This document shows positions 8,941 to 17,116 of a DNA stretch of 21,325 nt, in pieces (position 1 is the stretch's first letter; each line of letters opens with the position of its first letter). Origin of the DNA: Prevotella sp. (GTDB lineage: Bacteria > Bacteroidota > Bacteroidia > Bacteroidales > Bacteroidaceae); the NCBI GenBank assembly GCA_016291915.1, contig JAEEZP010000063.1:1-21325 (forward strand), in the 5' to 3' direction. The notes under the pieces were generated by a model that saw only the letters and a program-made list of their open reading frames with translations, had not been told where the DNA came from and did not search any database. The translations under genes and the position numbers were made by a program.

Positions 8941-10077
8941 TCATTCCTGGATAGTGATCGTATCATCAGACAATTGGATCTTCAGATCACATGCCAACAT
9001 GATGGCTTCCAAGATACGATCAATGTTCCCATAACGTTTCAAATTACCTGTAAAACAGATTTTACGTAGGCTGTCATTCGCATAGTTCACTTGGTGAATC
9101 CCATACCATTGAGAAAGGACATCCATGATATATTCCAAAGTGCTATTCTTAAAGACGAAAAGACCTGTATTCCACGCCACATAAGGAGCAGTATCAATAG
9201 ATGTAACCAATAGTTGGGTATCCACAACCGTCAACTCCTGACCAGGCTGCATCATCATCTCTTTACCGGCAGAGGAAACAAAACTCACGGATCCGTTGAC
9301 AAGGACCACGCTGACCGCTTCTTCATCCTTACGGGTATTCACATTAAACTCCGTGCCATACACCTTGATATCTCCCTGCGGGGTATGCACCACGAACTTA
9401 CGACTCTTATCCTTGGCCACCATGAAATAGGCTTCGCCATCGAGGATCACATCACGGCGGTCACCGAACTTCTCGGGGTATATCAAACGACTATTATAAT
9501 TAAGGTGTACCAGCGTGCCGTCATCCAGCGTCACCCAGTATTCCTTGTCATGACGCGTGGTGATACGCTTAGCCTCCTCCAAATGCTCAACAAAATCTTC
9601 ATCTACATGGTATAAGTCGCACTCTTCCTGACTGATAACCTGCTCACGGGATGTAAAAGAAGAAACGATATCCGCTCCCGCTCTCCCACTCTCCCGACTC
9701 TGCACCATGGCCAGCTGCACCTCTTCTGTAATCATCGGCGGGGTGACACGGGTATATTCCCGGTGATACCAGAAAGCACCACCGACAAGTAGTATCAGAA
9801 TGACGGCTGCAATGCGATAGAAACGGGGAGATAACGGTACGAGGCGTTGCTTTGCATGAATTGTCTGTTGTTCAAACACCTGCCATGCTTGTTCCTCATC
9901 TATCGTCATGTATTGACGAAAAAGATGGCTGAACTCTTTCTTCTTCGCAAATTGGTCGAGAAACTCCTGATGTCTTGGATCTGCCTGAAGCCATTTCTCG
10001 AGCTGGGCTGATTCTTCTTCTGAAGATCTCCCCAACAGATAACTACTTATGAGTTGGTTAATATTCTTTTTTGACAT
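8941..10077 (-). CDS. FecR-family anti-sigma factor (operon I)
   Basis: This 378-residue protein is a single-pass inner-membrane regulator. Residues 1-80 form the cytoplasmic anti-sigma domain (NINQLISSYLLGRSSEEE, then a helical stretch with EEQAWQVFEQQ). Residues of about 87-104 form one transmembrane helix. The FecR beta-domain covers about 170-262 (TLDDGTLVHLNYNSRLIYPE, DGEAYFMVAKD, VYGTEFNVNTR), and a C-terminal DUF4974-like domain covers about 305-378 (STLEYIMDVLSQWYG, ITIQE). By family it should bind the ECF sigma factor encoded 63 bp upstream and be controlled by the STN domain of the next gene's product. Between the membrane helix and the FecR domain is a 65-residue linker (EEVQLAMVQSRESGR). 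It is strikingly similar to the FecR of operon II in the middle but not at the ends. Confidence 0.95.
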   Translation of the reverse strand: MSKKNINQLISSYLLGRSSEEESAQLEKWLQADPRHQEFLDQFAKKKEFSHLFRQYMTIDEEQAWQVFEQQTIHAKQRLVPLSPRFYRIAAVILILLVGGAFWYHREYTRVTPPMITEEVQLAMVQSRESGRAGADIVSSFTSREQVISQEECDLYHVDEDFVEHLEEAKRITTRHDKEYWVTLDDGTLVHLNYNSRLIYPEKFGDRRDVILDGEAYFMVAKDKSRKFVVHTPQGDIKVYGTEFNVNTRKDEEAVSVVLVNGSVSFVSSAGKEMMMQPGQELTVVDTQLLVTSIDTAPYVAWNTGLFVFKNSTLEYIMDVLSQWYGIHQVNYANDSLRKICFTGNLKRYGNIDRILEAIMLACDLKIQLSDDTITIQE

Positions 10078-10140
10078 AACACCCTTTTTTCGAAGTAACT
10101 ATTTGACTTCTTAAAAAGATGACAACAAAGAAGAAAAAAA

Positions 10141-10701
10141 TTAATAAAAATTGAATAATAAGGAGATGAGCAACCACGATTCTTGAGTTAAATGATCCTT
10201 CAAGAAATCTGTTGCACGTCTTTTCTGGGTCTTAACGGTATTCTCACTGATATGGAGGGCCTCTGCTATCTCACGGTTCGTCTTCCCATCCATCACCATC
10301 AAGAAGATCTCACGACGACGAGGAGGCAACTGTTCTATCACCTTAAACAATTCCCGATAAATCTCCTCACTGAAAGGCCCTTCCTCTTTATTAGTGTCAA
10401 TATAAAAATAAGGATAATCTCTCTGCACCTTATCAATATATGCCCTTTCCACATGACAGTGTTTCAGATAATCGAGACAATTATTCCTGACAGAGTTGTA
10501 AAGATAGACTTTCAACTGTACCAGATTATCGAATTCCAAATCCTTATGCCAGAAGAGGGAGAAAACATCCTGGACGATATCTTCCGAGGCAGCATGGTGC
10601 TCAGCAAGAATTTTCATGCCATACAAAACCAGTGCCTTATAATAATCCTTATAAAGCTGACGGATAAATGCAGGGTCTTTATGGTTGATCAATGCAGACA
10701 T
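10141..10701 (-). CDS. ECF sigma factor, FecI-like (operon I)
   Basis: This 186-residue protein has sigma region 2 (about 12-80; YKDYYKAL, SEDIVQDVFSLFWHK, LYNSVRNNCLDYLK) and region 4 (about 124-163; LPPRRREIFLMVMDGKTNREIA and the helix-turn-helix HISENTVKTQKRRA). The two are joined by a linker of about 40 residues, and there is no region 3. It should direct RNA polymerase to this locus when released by the FecR protein. I place the start at the ATG at 10701: a TTG at 10737 in the same frame lies inside the predicted -7 promoter box and could not be on the transcript, and from 10701 the protein aligns with the operon II sigma factor. The C-terminus is a hydrophobic tail (SWLLISLLFNFY). Confidence 0.93.
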   Translation of the reverse strand: MSALINHKDPAFIRQLYKDYYKALVLYGMKILAEHHAASEDIVQDVFSLFWHKDLEFDNLVQLKVYLYNSVRNNCLDYLKHCHVERAYIDKVQRDYPYFYIDTNKEEGPFSEEIYRELFKVIEQLPPRRREIFLMVMDGKTNREIAEALHISENTVKTQKRRATDFLKDHLTQESWLLISLLFNFY

Positions 10702-10734
10702 GACTTTATTCTCTCTGTTAACTCCTATAGCGTG

Positions 10735-10742
10735 CAAAATTA
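10735..10742 (-). promoter_or_regulatory. Promoter -7 box of operon I sigma gene
   Basis: On the minus strand TAATTTTG matches the Bacteroidetes -7 consensus TAnnTTTG. About 20 bases upstream the -33 site is only TTTT, so the match is partial. It sits about 34 bases before the ATG at 10701, which fits a short leader. Confidence 0.5.
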
Positions 10743-10880
10743 TAAAAAAAATTGAAGGTATTAAAATAATACAATATATTTTTACTTAAATACAACTGCA
10801 GCCCCATTAAAAAACAGCAGTCAATGAGAATGTCCCTTATTCATGATAAAAAAGGTTGGCTTTACTTCTATAATAACACT

Positions 10881-10917
10881 ATTAAGGGAACTGGATTGTA
10901 TTTCCAATTCCCTTAAT
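10881..10917 (-). terminator. Hairpin terminator after operon II
   Basis: ATTAAGGGAA at 10881-10890 pairs perfectly with TTCCCTTAAT at 10908-10917. After one C/A mismatch, TGGA pairs with TCCA, leaving a 7-base loop. It lies about 30 bases past the stop of the operon II thioredoxin gene. The following minus-strand bases are AT-rich but lack a clean T-tract. It separates the two operons. The rest of 10743-10880 is AT-rich with no gene seen. Confidence 0.6.
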
Positions 10918-10945
10918 GATACTTAATATATATATTCAAAAATAG

Positions 10946-11995
10946 TTACGATCCGAACAGACTATCCAACAATTGATAGAAGGCAGGATCTTCACCCGTG
11001 AATGTTTTCACAATCTTGCCGTCAGGACTAATAACAACCGTTGTGGGGTATCCCTGAACACCATAATCAGTTGTCACACTACTGTCATCAAGATTGAACA
11101 CATGCAGCCAGGGGAGTGCATATTTGGCAACGGCATCTTTCCATTTCTGTTGTGTATCCCTGCAGTCAACGCCAATTATCTCAAACTTCCCTTTATACTT
11201 TTCGTAGTATTCCTTCATCTTGGGAAAACCTTTGATACAAACGCCACACCAACTTCCCCAAAAGTCGAGGACCACATATTTTCCTCGAAGACTGGACAAG
11301 GAGAGCACTTTTCCATGGATATCGTTCAGGGTAAAGGCGGGTGCTGCAGCTCCAGCGACCATATTAAGAGTAGCTTTATCCCGTTGTCTTCTATGGTCAA
11401 ATGATGTTTTTGTCTGCTGGTAAAGAGACTTCAATCTTACAGATAATCTTTCACCATCGATCTGTCGGTCAACGGAATAGAAAGCATCCATCGCCAGCTC
11501 GCAGGCAAGCATCACAGCGACATCGCCGTCGGGATGACTCATGATATAATCCATCCGGACAGAATCCTTTTCAGCTATCTTTTTATATTCGTCTATATGC
11601 TGTCTCACTCGTCCGTATTCCTTATATATCGCAGATCCCTTGATCGTAATGTCAGGAACATCTCCACTGATCACGATATGCTCACCGGGAATAGCTATAA
11701 ACCGAAACATCAAAGGACGGTATGAGCGTCTGTTCTGAGTAAATTTCATCCCCATCACCACCATCTGCACCGGTTCTGAGAGATGGAATTTTGTCTTAGC
11801 CTTTCCATGACGGGCAATCAGGAGAGAAGGAGCACTCCATGTGTTCTCCTTCTCCATCATGCGTATCTGCACACTGTCTTCAATACCTGGTAGATGAATA
11901 GTCAACCGGAAATTCGGTTTTGTATCTTTCATCCCCGCAGATAGAGTCACGGACATGGAAAGAATGCAGATAATAAACAGAAACTTTTTGACCAT
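10946..11995 (-). CDS. TlpA-like periplasmic thioredoxin-fold protein (operon II)
   Basis: The 349-residue protein has a signal peptide (about 1-20; MVKKFLFIICILSMS, cleavage near SAG) and a beta-rich N-terminal domain resembling DUF4369 (about 28-120). A helical linker follows (about 125-210), then a thioredoxin domain (about 215-349). The active site is W-C250-G-V-C253 in FWGSWCGVC, with cis-proline P317 in GYPTTVV. It is the counterpart of the thioredoxin closing operon I, with the same PWLHV phrase after the active-site helix, but the dipeptide between the cysteines differs (GV here, YP there). Different dipeptides usually mean different redox potential or partners. It begins 9 bp after the SusD stop and is the last gene before the terminator at 10881-10917. 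Its substrate is not known. Confidence 0.93.
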   Translation of the reverse strand: MVKKFLFIICILSMSVTLSAGMKDTKPNFRLTIHLPGIEDSVQIRMMEKENTWSAPSLLIARHGKAKTKFHLSEPVQMVVMGMKFTQNRRSYRPLMFRFIAIPGEHIVISGDVPDITIKGSAIYKEYGRVRQHIDEYKKIAEKDSVRMDYIMSHPDGDVAVMLACELAMDAFYSVDRQIDGERLSVRLKSLYQQTKTSFDHRRQRDKATLNMVAGAAAPAFTLNDIHGKVLSLSSLRGKYVVLDFWGSWCGVCIKGFPKMKEYYEKYKGKFEIIGVDCRDTQQKWKDAVAKYALPWLHVFNLDDSSVTTDYGVQGYPTTVVISPDGKIVKTFTGEDPAFYQLLDSLFGS

Positions 11996-12004
11996 ATCCT
12001 GGTG

Positions 12005-13570
12005 TTATTGGGCACTCACCGGATCATAAGCAACCTCATTCTCCGGAATACCCCATTGTGGATTATATTTCAATATGACATTGTCGATAGGTAGTGACTG
12101 GAAGTATGGATCGGTAATGGATTTACTCCAGGTCTTGTCTCCACATTGATGGGTAATAGTAGTCTTACACCATGGTTTTCCCGCATCCAAGGCATAACGC
12201 TTCAGATCAAGCGTGCGCTGGAAGGTAGCCAGCGGTTGCTCACGTCTACGCTCTGCCAGGATCTCCGTCAACAACTGATCCTGACTCAAGGAGCTACCGT
12301 TAGCCAGGTCTGTGCTGCCACCGCCGTAATCATAACGGAAACGGCGAAGGAGATTCAGGCGGCTCAGCGCATTTGCCGTATTGCCTGTACGTGCCTCTGC
12401 CTCTGCAATCATCAAAACCAGCAATGGATGCGTGATGGCTTCTGAGGTGGAAAGGTTCTTATCACGGAAATAGACGATGCGGATACCGTCGGAGTGTAAG
12501 ACACCACTTACCTTCTTTGAGAAGCCGGCATAACGTAATGCGAACAGTTTCCACCTTAAGTCATGCTCTTTATCGAAGATTGATTTCCAGTCTTCCGACG
12601 GATAATACCTGGTAACACCATTCGATACCGGTGCCTGACGATAGAGCAGATTCTCCCTATTGCGAGACAGGGCGAAATCAGTATCTGGACCCTTGAAGGT
12701 CATCTCTGTCTCCGGTGATGCTCCGTCAGGATCTGTAAGAGAACTGGATCCTACATAGGAGAAATCCTTGAAGTTATAGATCAGTTTCTCCACATTACCT
12801 TTAGACTGCATAGAAAAGTCCAATGCTTTCCTACTGTCGGCCAACATATTCTGCCAGTCGCGGAGATACATATAATATTCAGCACGCAGCGCATAGGCAC
12901 AGGCTAAACTCACTCTCGTAGGATTCGAAACATTCTGAGGACAGTTCTCACAGGCATAATCCAGATCCTTCTTCACCTGGTCGAAGATCTGCTGCGTTGT
13001 TGCCAGTTCACCATTACCATCTGTAGGATCGCCTGAGATACGTAGAGGAACCACCTTGGTATCGTTCTTTCCCGACGGATCATACATGGGACCATAGGTA
13101 AGCGCCAGGTTCATATATAACCATGCCCTACCTGCTTTTGCCTCTGCCATCACATTCCTAGCATACTCCGATGTCTCACCGAGATCTTCTATACCATCCA
13201 CCACATTGTTGAAATACCCGATGGCCTGATAACCATATTGCCAGGTATATGGGGTGCTTGATGGATTCAGTACAGGTGAATAGAACTTATATGCGGCGAT
13301 AATATCTAGATTTGGGAAGGTTGCATTGTACTGATAATCCTTCAGGTTCTCGCTGATCTCCACATTATCACCCATGGCCGCATAGAAACAACTGTTGTTG
13401 TTGTCTGTCATGAAATACCTCACCGTGTTGATGTTGTTCATCAGATTCTCATATTCCTCTATCTCCGTAGGGATCATCTTTCCCACTGGTTTGACATCCA
13501 GGAAGTCGTCGCAAGACACCAAGGCGACGGATATGAGACATAATAACAATAGATAGATATTCTTTTTCAT
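12005..13570 (-). CDS. SusD/RagB-family substrate-binding lipoprotein (operon II)
   Basis: The 521-residue product starts MKKNIYLLLLCL and has a lipobox ALVSC with Cys20, then the typical DDFLDVKPVGK. SusD features are the phrase AEAKAGRAWLYMNLALTYG in the N-terminal helical half, AEAEARTGNTANALSRLNLLR in the C-terminal half, and the closing ILAERRREQPLATFQRTLDLKRYA. It should form the outward-facing lid of the operon II SusC. An in-frame ATG at 13603 would put 11 polar residues before the signal peptide, and AAGGA lies just before the ATG at 13570, so I take the shorter start. It is clearly different from the SusD of operon I, which suggests a different ligand. Confidence 0.94.
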   Translation of the reverse strand: MKKNIYLLLLCLISVALVSCDDFLDVKPVGKMIPTEIEEYENLMNNINTVRYFMTDNNNSCFYAAMGDNVEISENLKDYQYNATFPNLDIIAAYKFYSPVLNPSSTPYTWQYGYQAIGYFNNVVDGIEDLGETSEYARNVMAEAKAGRAWLYMNLALTYGPMYDPSGKNDTKVVPLRISGDPTDGNGELATTQQIFDQVKKDLDYACENCPQNVSNPTRVSLACAYALRAEYYMYLRDWQNMLADSRKALDFSMQSKGNVEKLIYNFKDFSYVGSSSLTDPDGASPETEMTFKGPDTDFALSRNRENLLYRQAPVSNGVTRYYPSEDWKSIFDKEHDLRWKLFALRYAGFSKKVSGVLHSDGIRIVYFRDKNLSTSEAITHPLLVLMIAEAEARTGNTANALSRLNLLRRFRYDYGGGSTDLANGSSLSQDQLLTEILAERRREQPLATFQRTLDLKRYALDAGKPWCKTTITHQCGDKTWSKSITDPYFQSLPIDNVILKYNPQWGIPENEVAYDPVSAQ

Positions 13571-13604
13571 ATTCCTTGTATTTTCTGTAGTTATTTGTTT
13601 CATT

Positions 13605-16600
13605 TTAGAAAGAAATGCTCAACCCTATATAATACTCCGGACTCATAGGCAACAGGCAGTAACCTGCTCCTGTCATGTTTCCAAGTCCGCCACTGAAGTT
13701 ATTCTCAAAGGTTTCCGGATCAATATCACAGTCAGATGCAGTAAAGCGCATCAGGTTTCTTGCCTGCAGATAGATCTTGGCATCCGAAAGCCCGATCTTC
13801 TTGATAAGAGGTTTGTCGAATGTGTAGGTCAACGTGACATCACGTAACTTTGCATAACTGGCATTTCCCAAATTCACATCACAGAAGGGGAAGAAGAACA
13901 TATCTGTGTTGGCAAACTGATACACAGGATAGATGGTGTTCTCCTCGTCGCCTGCCTGCTTCCATCTCTCCACGAAATGACGATTGGTGAAGTTGGATCC
14001 ATGGAACATATCCTTACGGTATTTATGTCCTAACTTGGCGATGAACATAAAGGAGAGGTCCCAGTTACGATAGGAGAAATGATTGGTCAGAGACATGTCC
14101 GTCTTAGGAACGGCAGTACCCTGATACTCGATATCTTCGAGTTTCGCCATGGCTGCCAATGCTACAGAACCGTCTGCTTTGTAAATCTGTGTCTGCCCTT
14201 TCTCATTGAGTCCTGCAAACTTATAACCGAAGAATCCATACATAGGATGTCCTTCCGCATGGATAGGAACGGTGTATGCCCAGGATGTTACAGAATTCCT
14301 TGCGACATTGTAAGTGATTACCTCGTTGTGATTAAAGGCTACATTATAGTTGACATCCCAACGGAAATTCTTTGTGAGGACCGGTGTAGCATGAAGAGCG
14401 ATTTCATAACCCCTGTTATCTATCTCACCGACATTCTTTTTCATGGTTGTCGCTCCCGTCGTAGGATCCATGGCATCATCAGCAAGAAGATCGGTACTGT
14501 GTTTCTTATAATAGTCGAAAGACACGCCGAGCCTGCTGTTCAAGACATCAATGTCAATGCCGAAGTTCGTCGTCCTGGTCTTTTCCCATCTCAACTGATT
14601 ATTGGGATAGGATGCTATTCCGTAGGAGACACCTTCCGTTGTGCTGTTATAGCTACCAGTGGAGAGAATCAGATCCGGACCTTCCGTCAGGGAGATATTA
14701 CCATTGATACCGTATGAGGCGCGCAGATAGAGTCTGTTGACCCAATCAACCATAAAGAAGGGCTCGTTGTTGAGTTTCCACGTGCCGCCGACCGACCATA
14801 ACGGTTTGTGTCTGTATTTGGGATTGGTACCGAAGAAGTTCGTCAGATCTTCCCTGATACTACCACTGACAAGGTATCGGTTGTCGTATTCATAAGAGGC
14901 GTTCCCGTACCAGGAGACGAACCTGCGGTCTCTGTAGGTCATCTGTCCATACTGAAGACTGCTGCTTATCGGTAAAGTACTGTAGAGCATGTCTGAATTG
15001 TATGTTCCACCCTTGAGGTCCTTGAGGTTCACCGGTGTAAAGGAGCCAGCTGTCTGGTTGTAGCCGAGACGTGTCTCATACTGGTTATTGTCAAGTGTGA
15101 TACGACGTATCTCGTTACCGGCCAAGGCAGTTACGCGGTGTTTCCCGAATTCCCGGTTGAAATTGACTTGTGAGCGCAGCGTCCAGTTCTCATTCGCATA
15201 ACGGTATTCGTTAAGCATGTCACCCTTCGGAATATAGTGGTTGACAGGATTATTCAGAGAGGTACTGTTGTAATACGACATCTGCATGTAATAGCTGTTG
15301 GCGGTGACAATGCTCTTGTCGGTAGCATTACCCCGTGACCAGTTACCACCGATCTCAGCTGTCAGTCCCTCAAGGATCTTAAACCGTAGATAGCCGCTCA
15401 AGCGGGTAGAGAACGACTGTGTGCGTGTAAAGTTTTCCTGAGCTTCAAGCAGTGGGTTATAACCGATGGCGCTGGCGCCTTTCTGCTCATATTGATCCCT
15501 CATGGCATGACTGAGCGAATTGTAGGTTGCCCAAGAGCCATCACTGTTCTTCAAGGCGTAGTAAGGAAGGAAGAACGTGTTTCCGTCAGTGATCGTACGC
15601 CATGTCTCATTAGGTGTATGACTGCGTGAGTAATTGATATTGGCAGATACGCCGACCTCCAGGAACTTATACGGTGTCCATGTATTCTTAAGATCTACCA
15701 ACAGGCGGTTGTCACCTTTATACTGTTGGTTAGACCGGTTATTGGTGTAGTTGATGACAAGATTGAAAAGATTATACTGGTTGCCACCGCTGATACTAAT
15801 ATTATGTGTATGTGTGAATGCCTTACGGAAATAGTATTTCTCCAATTCCTTGAACCCATCGATCTTCCTGTAGTCAGCGACCTGACTATTGAACTCATCT
15901 TCACTGATCAGGTTGTTCTTCTTTCCCGTAAGCAGATACTGCATACCTGTGCGATAAGCAGATTTATTGGCTACGTTATATCTCGCATTGGTAGGTTGCA
16001 GGTCATACAAGGCAAGCTCCGCATCGATATAGTCGTTAGCACTGATCATGTGCAGATCATCCAGGTTTGGTGCATCCTCTATCTTCATCGTTCCTTTATA
16101 ACTCAGTTTGGTCTTACCGTTATAACCTTTCTTGGTCGTTACAACAATCACACCATTAGCGGCACGTGAACCATAGATAGAGGCGGCTACACCATCCTTC
16201 AACACGGTAATATTCTCGATATTGTTAGGATTCAGGTTGCTCAGGGATTCCTCCGTGGGATAACCATCAACGACAATGAGAGGATCCACTTCAGCAATCA
16301 GGGTACCTGTACCTCGGATAGAAATATTTCCGTCTTTGTCAAGCACCACACCGGCCACCTGACCCTCTATCAGGTTCTTCAGGTCGGCATTAAGCTTTGA
16401 TTCCAACAGATTCTCATTGATGATACCATACGAGCCGGTGGCACGCTCCTTGGAGATAGTCTGATAACCTGTCACGATCACCTCGTCCAGCTTATTGTCT
16501 GAAAACATCGTCACATGATGGGTGACATCCTTGGTTCCCTTACCTATATTATAGGTCACGTCATTCATTCCAATGTAACTGAACCGCATACGACCGGCAT

Positions 16601-17114
16601 CAGCCGGTATGGCCAGATGGTAGTAACCGTTAGCATCGGTAATGGTGATGCTGCCGGTGGTCTCATCCTTCACCGTAACACCGATGAGAGGTTCTCCATT
16701 GGAGTCTCTGACATATCCAGACACGACTCTGTTCTTCTGTTCGTTTTTCAATGTAACAGTAACCACATTACCATCGATCTTGTAATCGCAGTTAAGGGTA
16801 TTGAAAACCTTCTCCAGCACATCCTCAACAGGTTTATTCTCTTCAACGACAGTTATCCGAGGTAAACTGTTGGCCAGGTCCGACTTACAGAAAAAGTTCA
16901 AGCCACACTGTCTATTTACCTCATTGAAGAAGTCTTTGACATTGACCGTCCTAAGATTTAATGAGACTCTCATGTTTGCTGTGTTTTGTGCATTGGCTGA
17001 CAATGCAAAAGCAGAAGTCATACACAACATAGCAATCATCAGGACAAACATCCTCAACAAAGCCTGTCCTTTAGAAAAATGCATTTTAATGTCTTCTCTT
17101 CTCATATTACACAT
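13605..17114 (-). CDS. SusC/RagA-family TonB-dependent transporter with STN signalling domain (operon II)
   Basis: The 1169-residue protein has a long signal peptide ending near SANAQ (residue 43), an STN domain (about 46-125; VNVKDFFNEVNRQCGLNFFC), a CarboxypepD_reg-like domain (about 130-205; VSGYVRDSNGEPLIGVTV) and the segment LDEVIVTGYQ. The plug (to about 330) carries VVDGYPTEESL, ENITVLKDGVAASIYGSRA and ANGVIVVTTKKG, and the barrel ends in YYIGLSISF. By family it imports a ligand captured by SusD and reports occupancy to FecR through the STN domain. The ATG at 17114 lies 2 bp after the FecR stop; ATGs at 17105 and 17084 are possible too, and none has a clear Shine-Dalgarno. Its STN domain has three cysteines (C70, C76, C109), two of which are absent from the paralogue in operon I. 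Confidence 0.95.
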   Translation of the reverse strand: MCNMRREDIKMHFSKGQALLRMFVLMIAMLCMTSAFALSANAQNTANMRVSLNLRTVNVKDFFNEVNRQCGLNFFCKSDLANSLPRITVVEENKPVEDVLEKVFNTLNCDYKIDGNVVTVTLKNEQKNRVVSGYVRDSNGEPLIGVTVKDETTGSITITDANGYYHLAIPADAGRMRFSYIGMNDVTYNIGKGTKDVTHHVTMFSDNKLDEVIVTGYQTISKERATGSYGIINENLLESKLNADLKNLIEGQVAGVVLDKDGNISIRGTGTLIAEVDPLIVVDGYPTEESLSNLNPNNIENITVLKDGVAASIYGSRAANGVIVVTTKKGYNGKTKLSYKGTMKIEDAPNLDDLHMISANDYIDAELALYDLQPTNARYNVANKSAYRTGMQYLLTGKKNNLISEDEFNSQVADYRKIDGFKELEKYYFRKAFTHTHNISISGGNQYNLFNLVINYTNNRSNQQYKGDNRLLVDLKNTWTPYKFLEVGVSANINYSRSHTPNETWRTITDGNTFFLPYYALKNSDGSWATYNSLSHAMRDQYEQKGASAIGYNPLLEAQENFTRTQSFSTRLSGYLRFKILEGLTAEIGGNWSRGNATDKSIVTANSYYMQMSYYNSTSLNNPVNHYIPKGDMLNEYRYANENWTLRSQVNFNREFGKHRVTALAGNEIRRITLDNNQYETRLGYNQTAGSFTPVNLKDLKGGTYNSDMLYSTLPISSSLQYGQMTYRDRRFVSWYGNASYEYDNRYLVSGSIREDLTNFFGTNPKYRHKPLWSVGGTWKLNNEPFFMVDWVNRLYLRASYGINGNISLTEGPDLILSTGSYNSTTEGVSYGIASYPNNQLRWEKTRTTNFGIDIDVLNSRLGVSFDYYKKHSTDLLADDAMDPTTGATTMKKNVGEIDNRGYEIALHATPVLTKNFRWDVNYNVAFNHNEVITYNVARNSVTSWAYTVPIHAEGHPMYGFFGYKFAGLNEKGQTQIYKADGSVALAAMAKLEDIEYQGTAVPKTDMSLTNHFSYRNWDLSFMFIAKLGHKYRKDMFHGSNFTNRHFVERWKQAGDEENTIYPVYQFANTDMFFFPFCDVNLGNASYAKLRDVTLTYTFDKPLIKKIGLSDAKIYLQARNLMRFTASDCDIDPETFENNFSGGLGNMTGAGYCLLPMSPEYYIGLSISF

Positions 17115-17116
17115 AT

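Noticed and set aside
10702..10737. TTG start for the operon I sigma factor, adding 12 residues
   Set aside because: The TTG overlaps the predicted -7 box TAATTTTG, so it would lie upstream of the transcript start; the ATG at 10701 aligns with the paralogue.
13571..13603. ATG at 13603 for the operon II SusD
   Set aside because: It adds a polar stretch (MKQITTENTRN) before the signal peptide and has no Shine-Dalgarno, whereas AAGGA precedes the ATG at 13570.
14079..14717. Long open frame on the plus strand (212 codons) within SusC II
   Set aside because: It is antisense to a well-recognised SusC barrel and its translation has no domain pattern, signal or promoter; the same holds for the other plus-strand frames in 213-18427.
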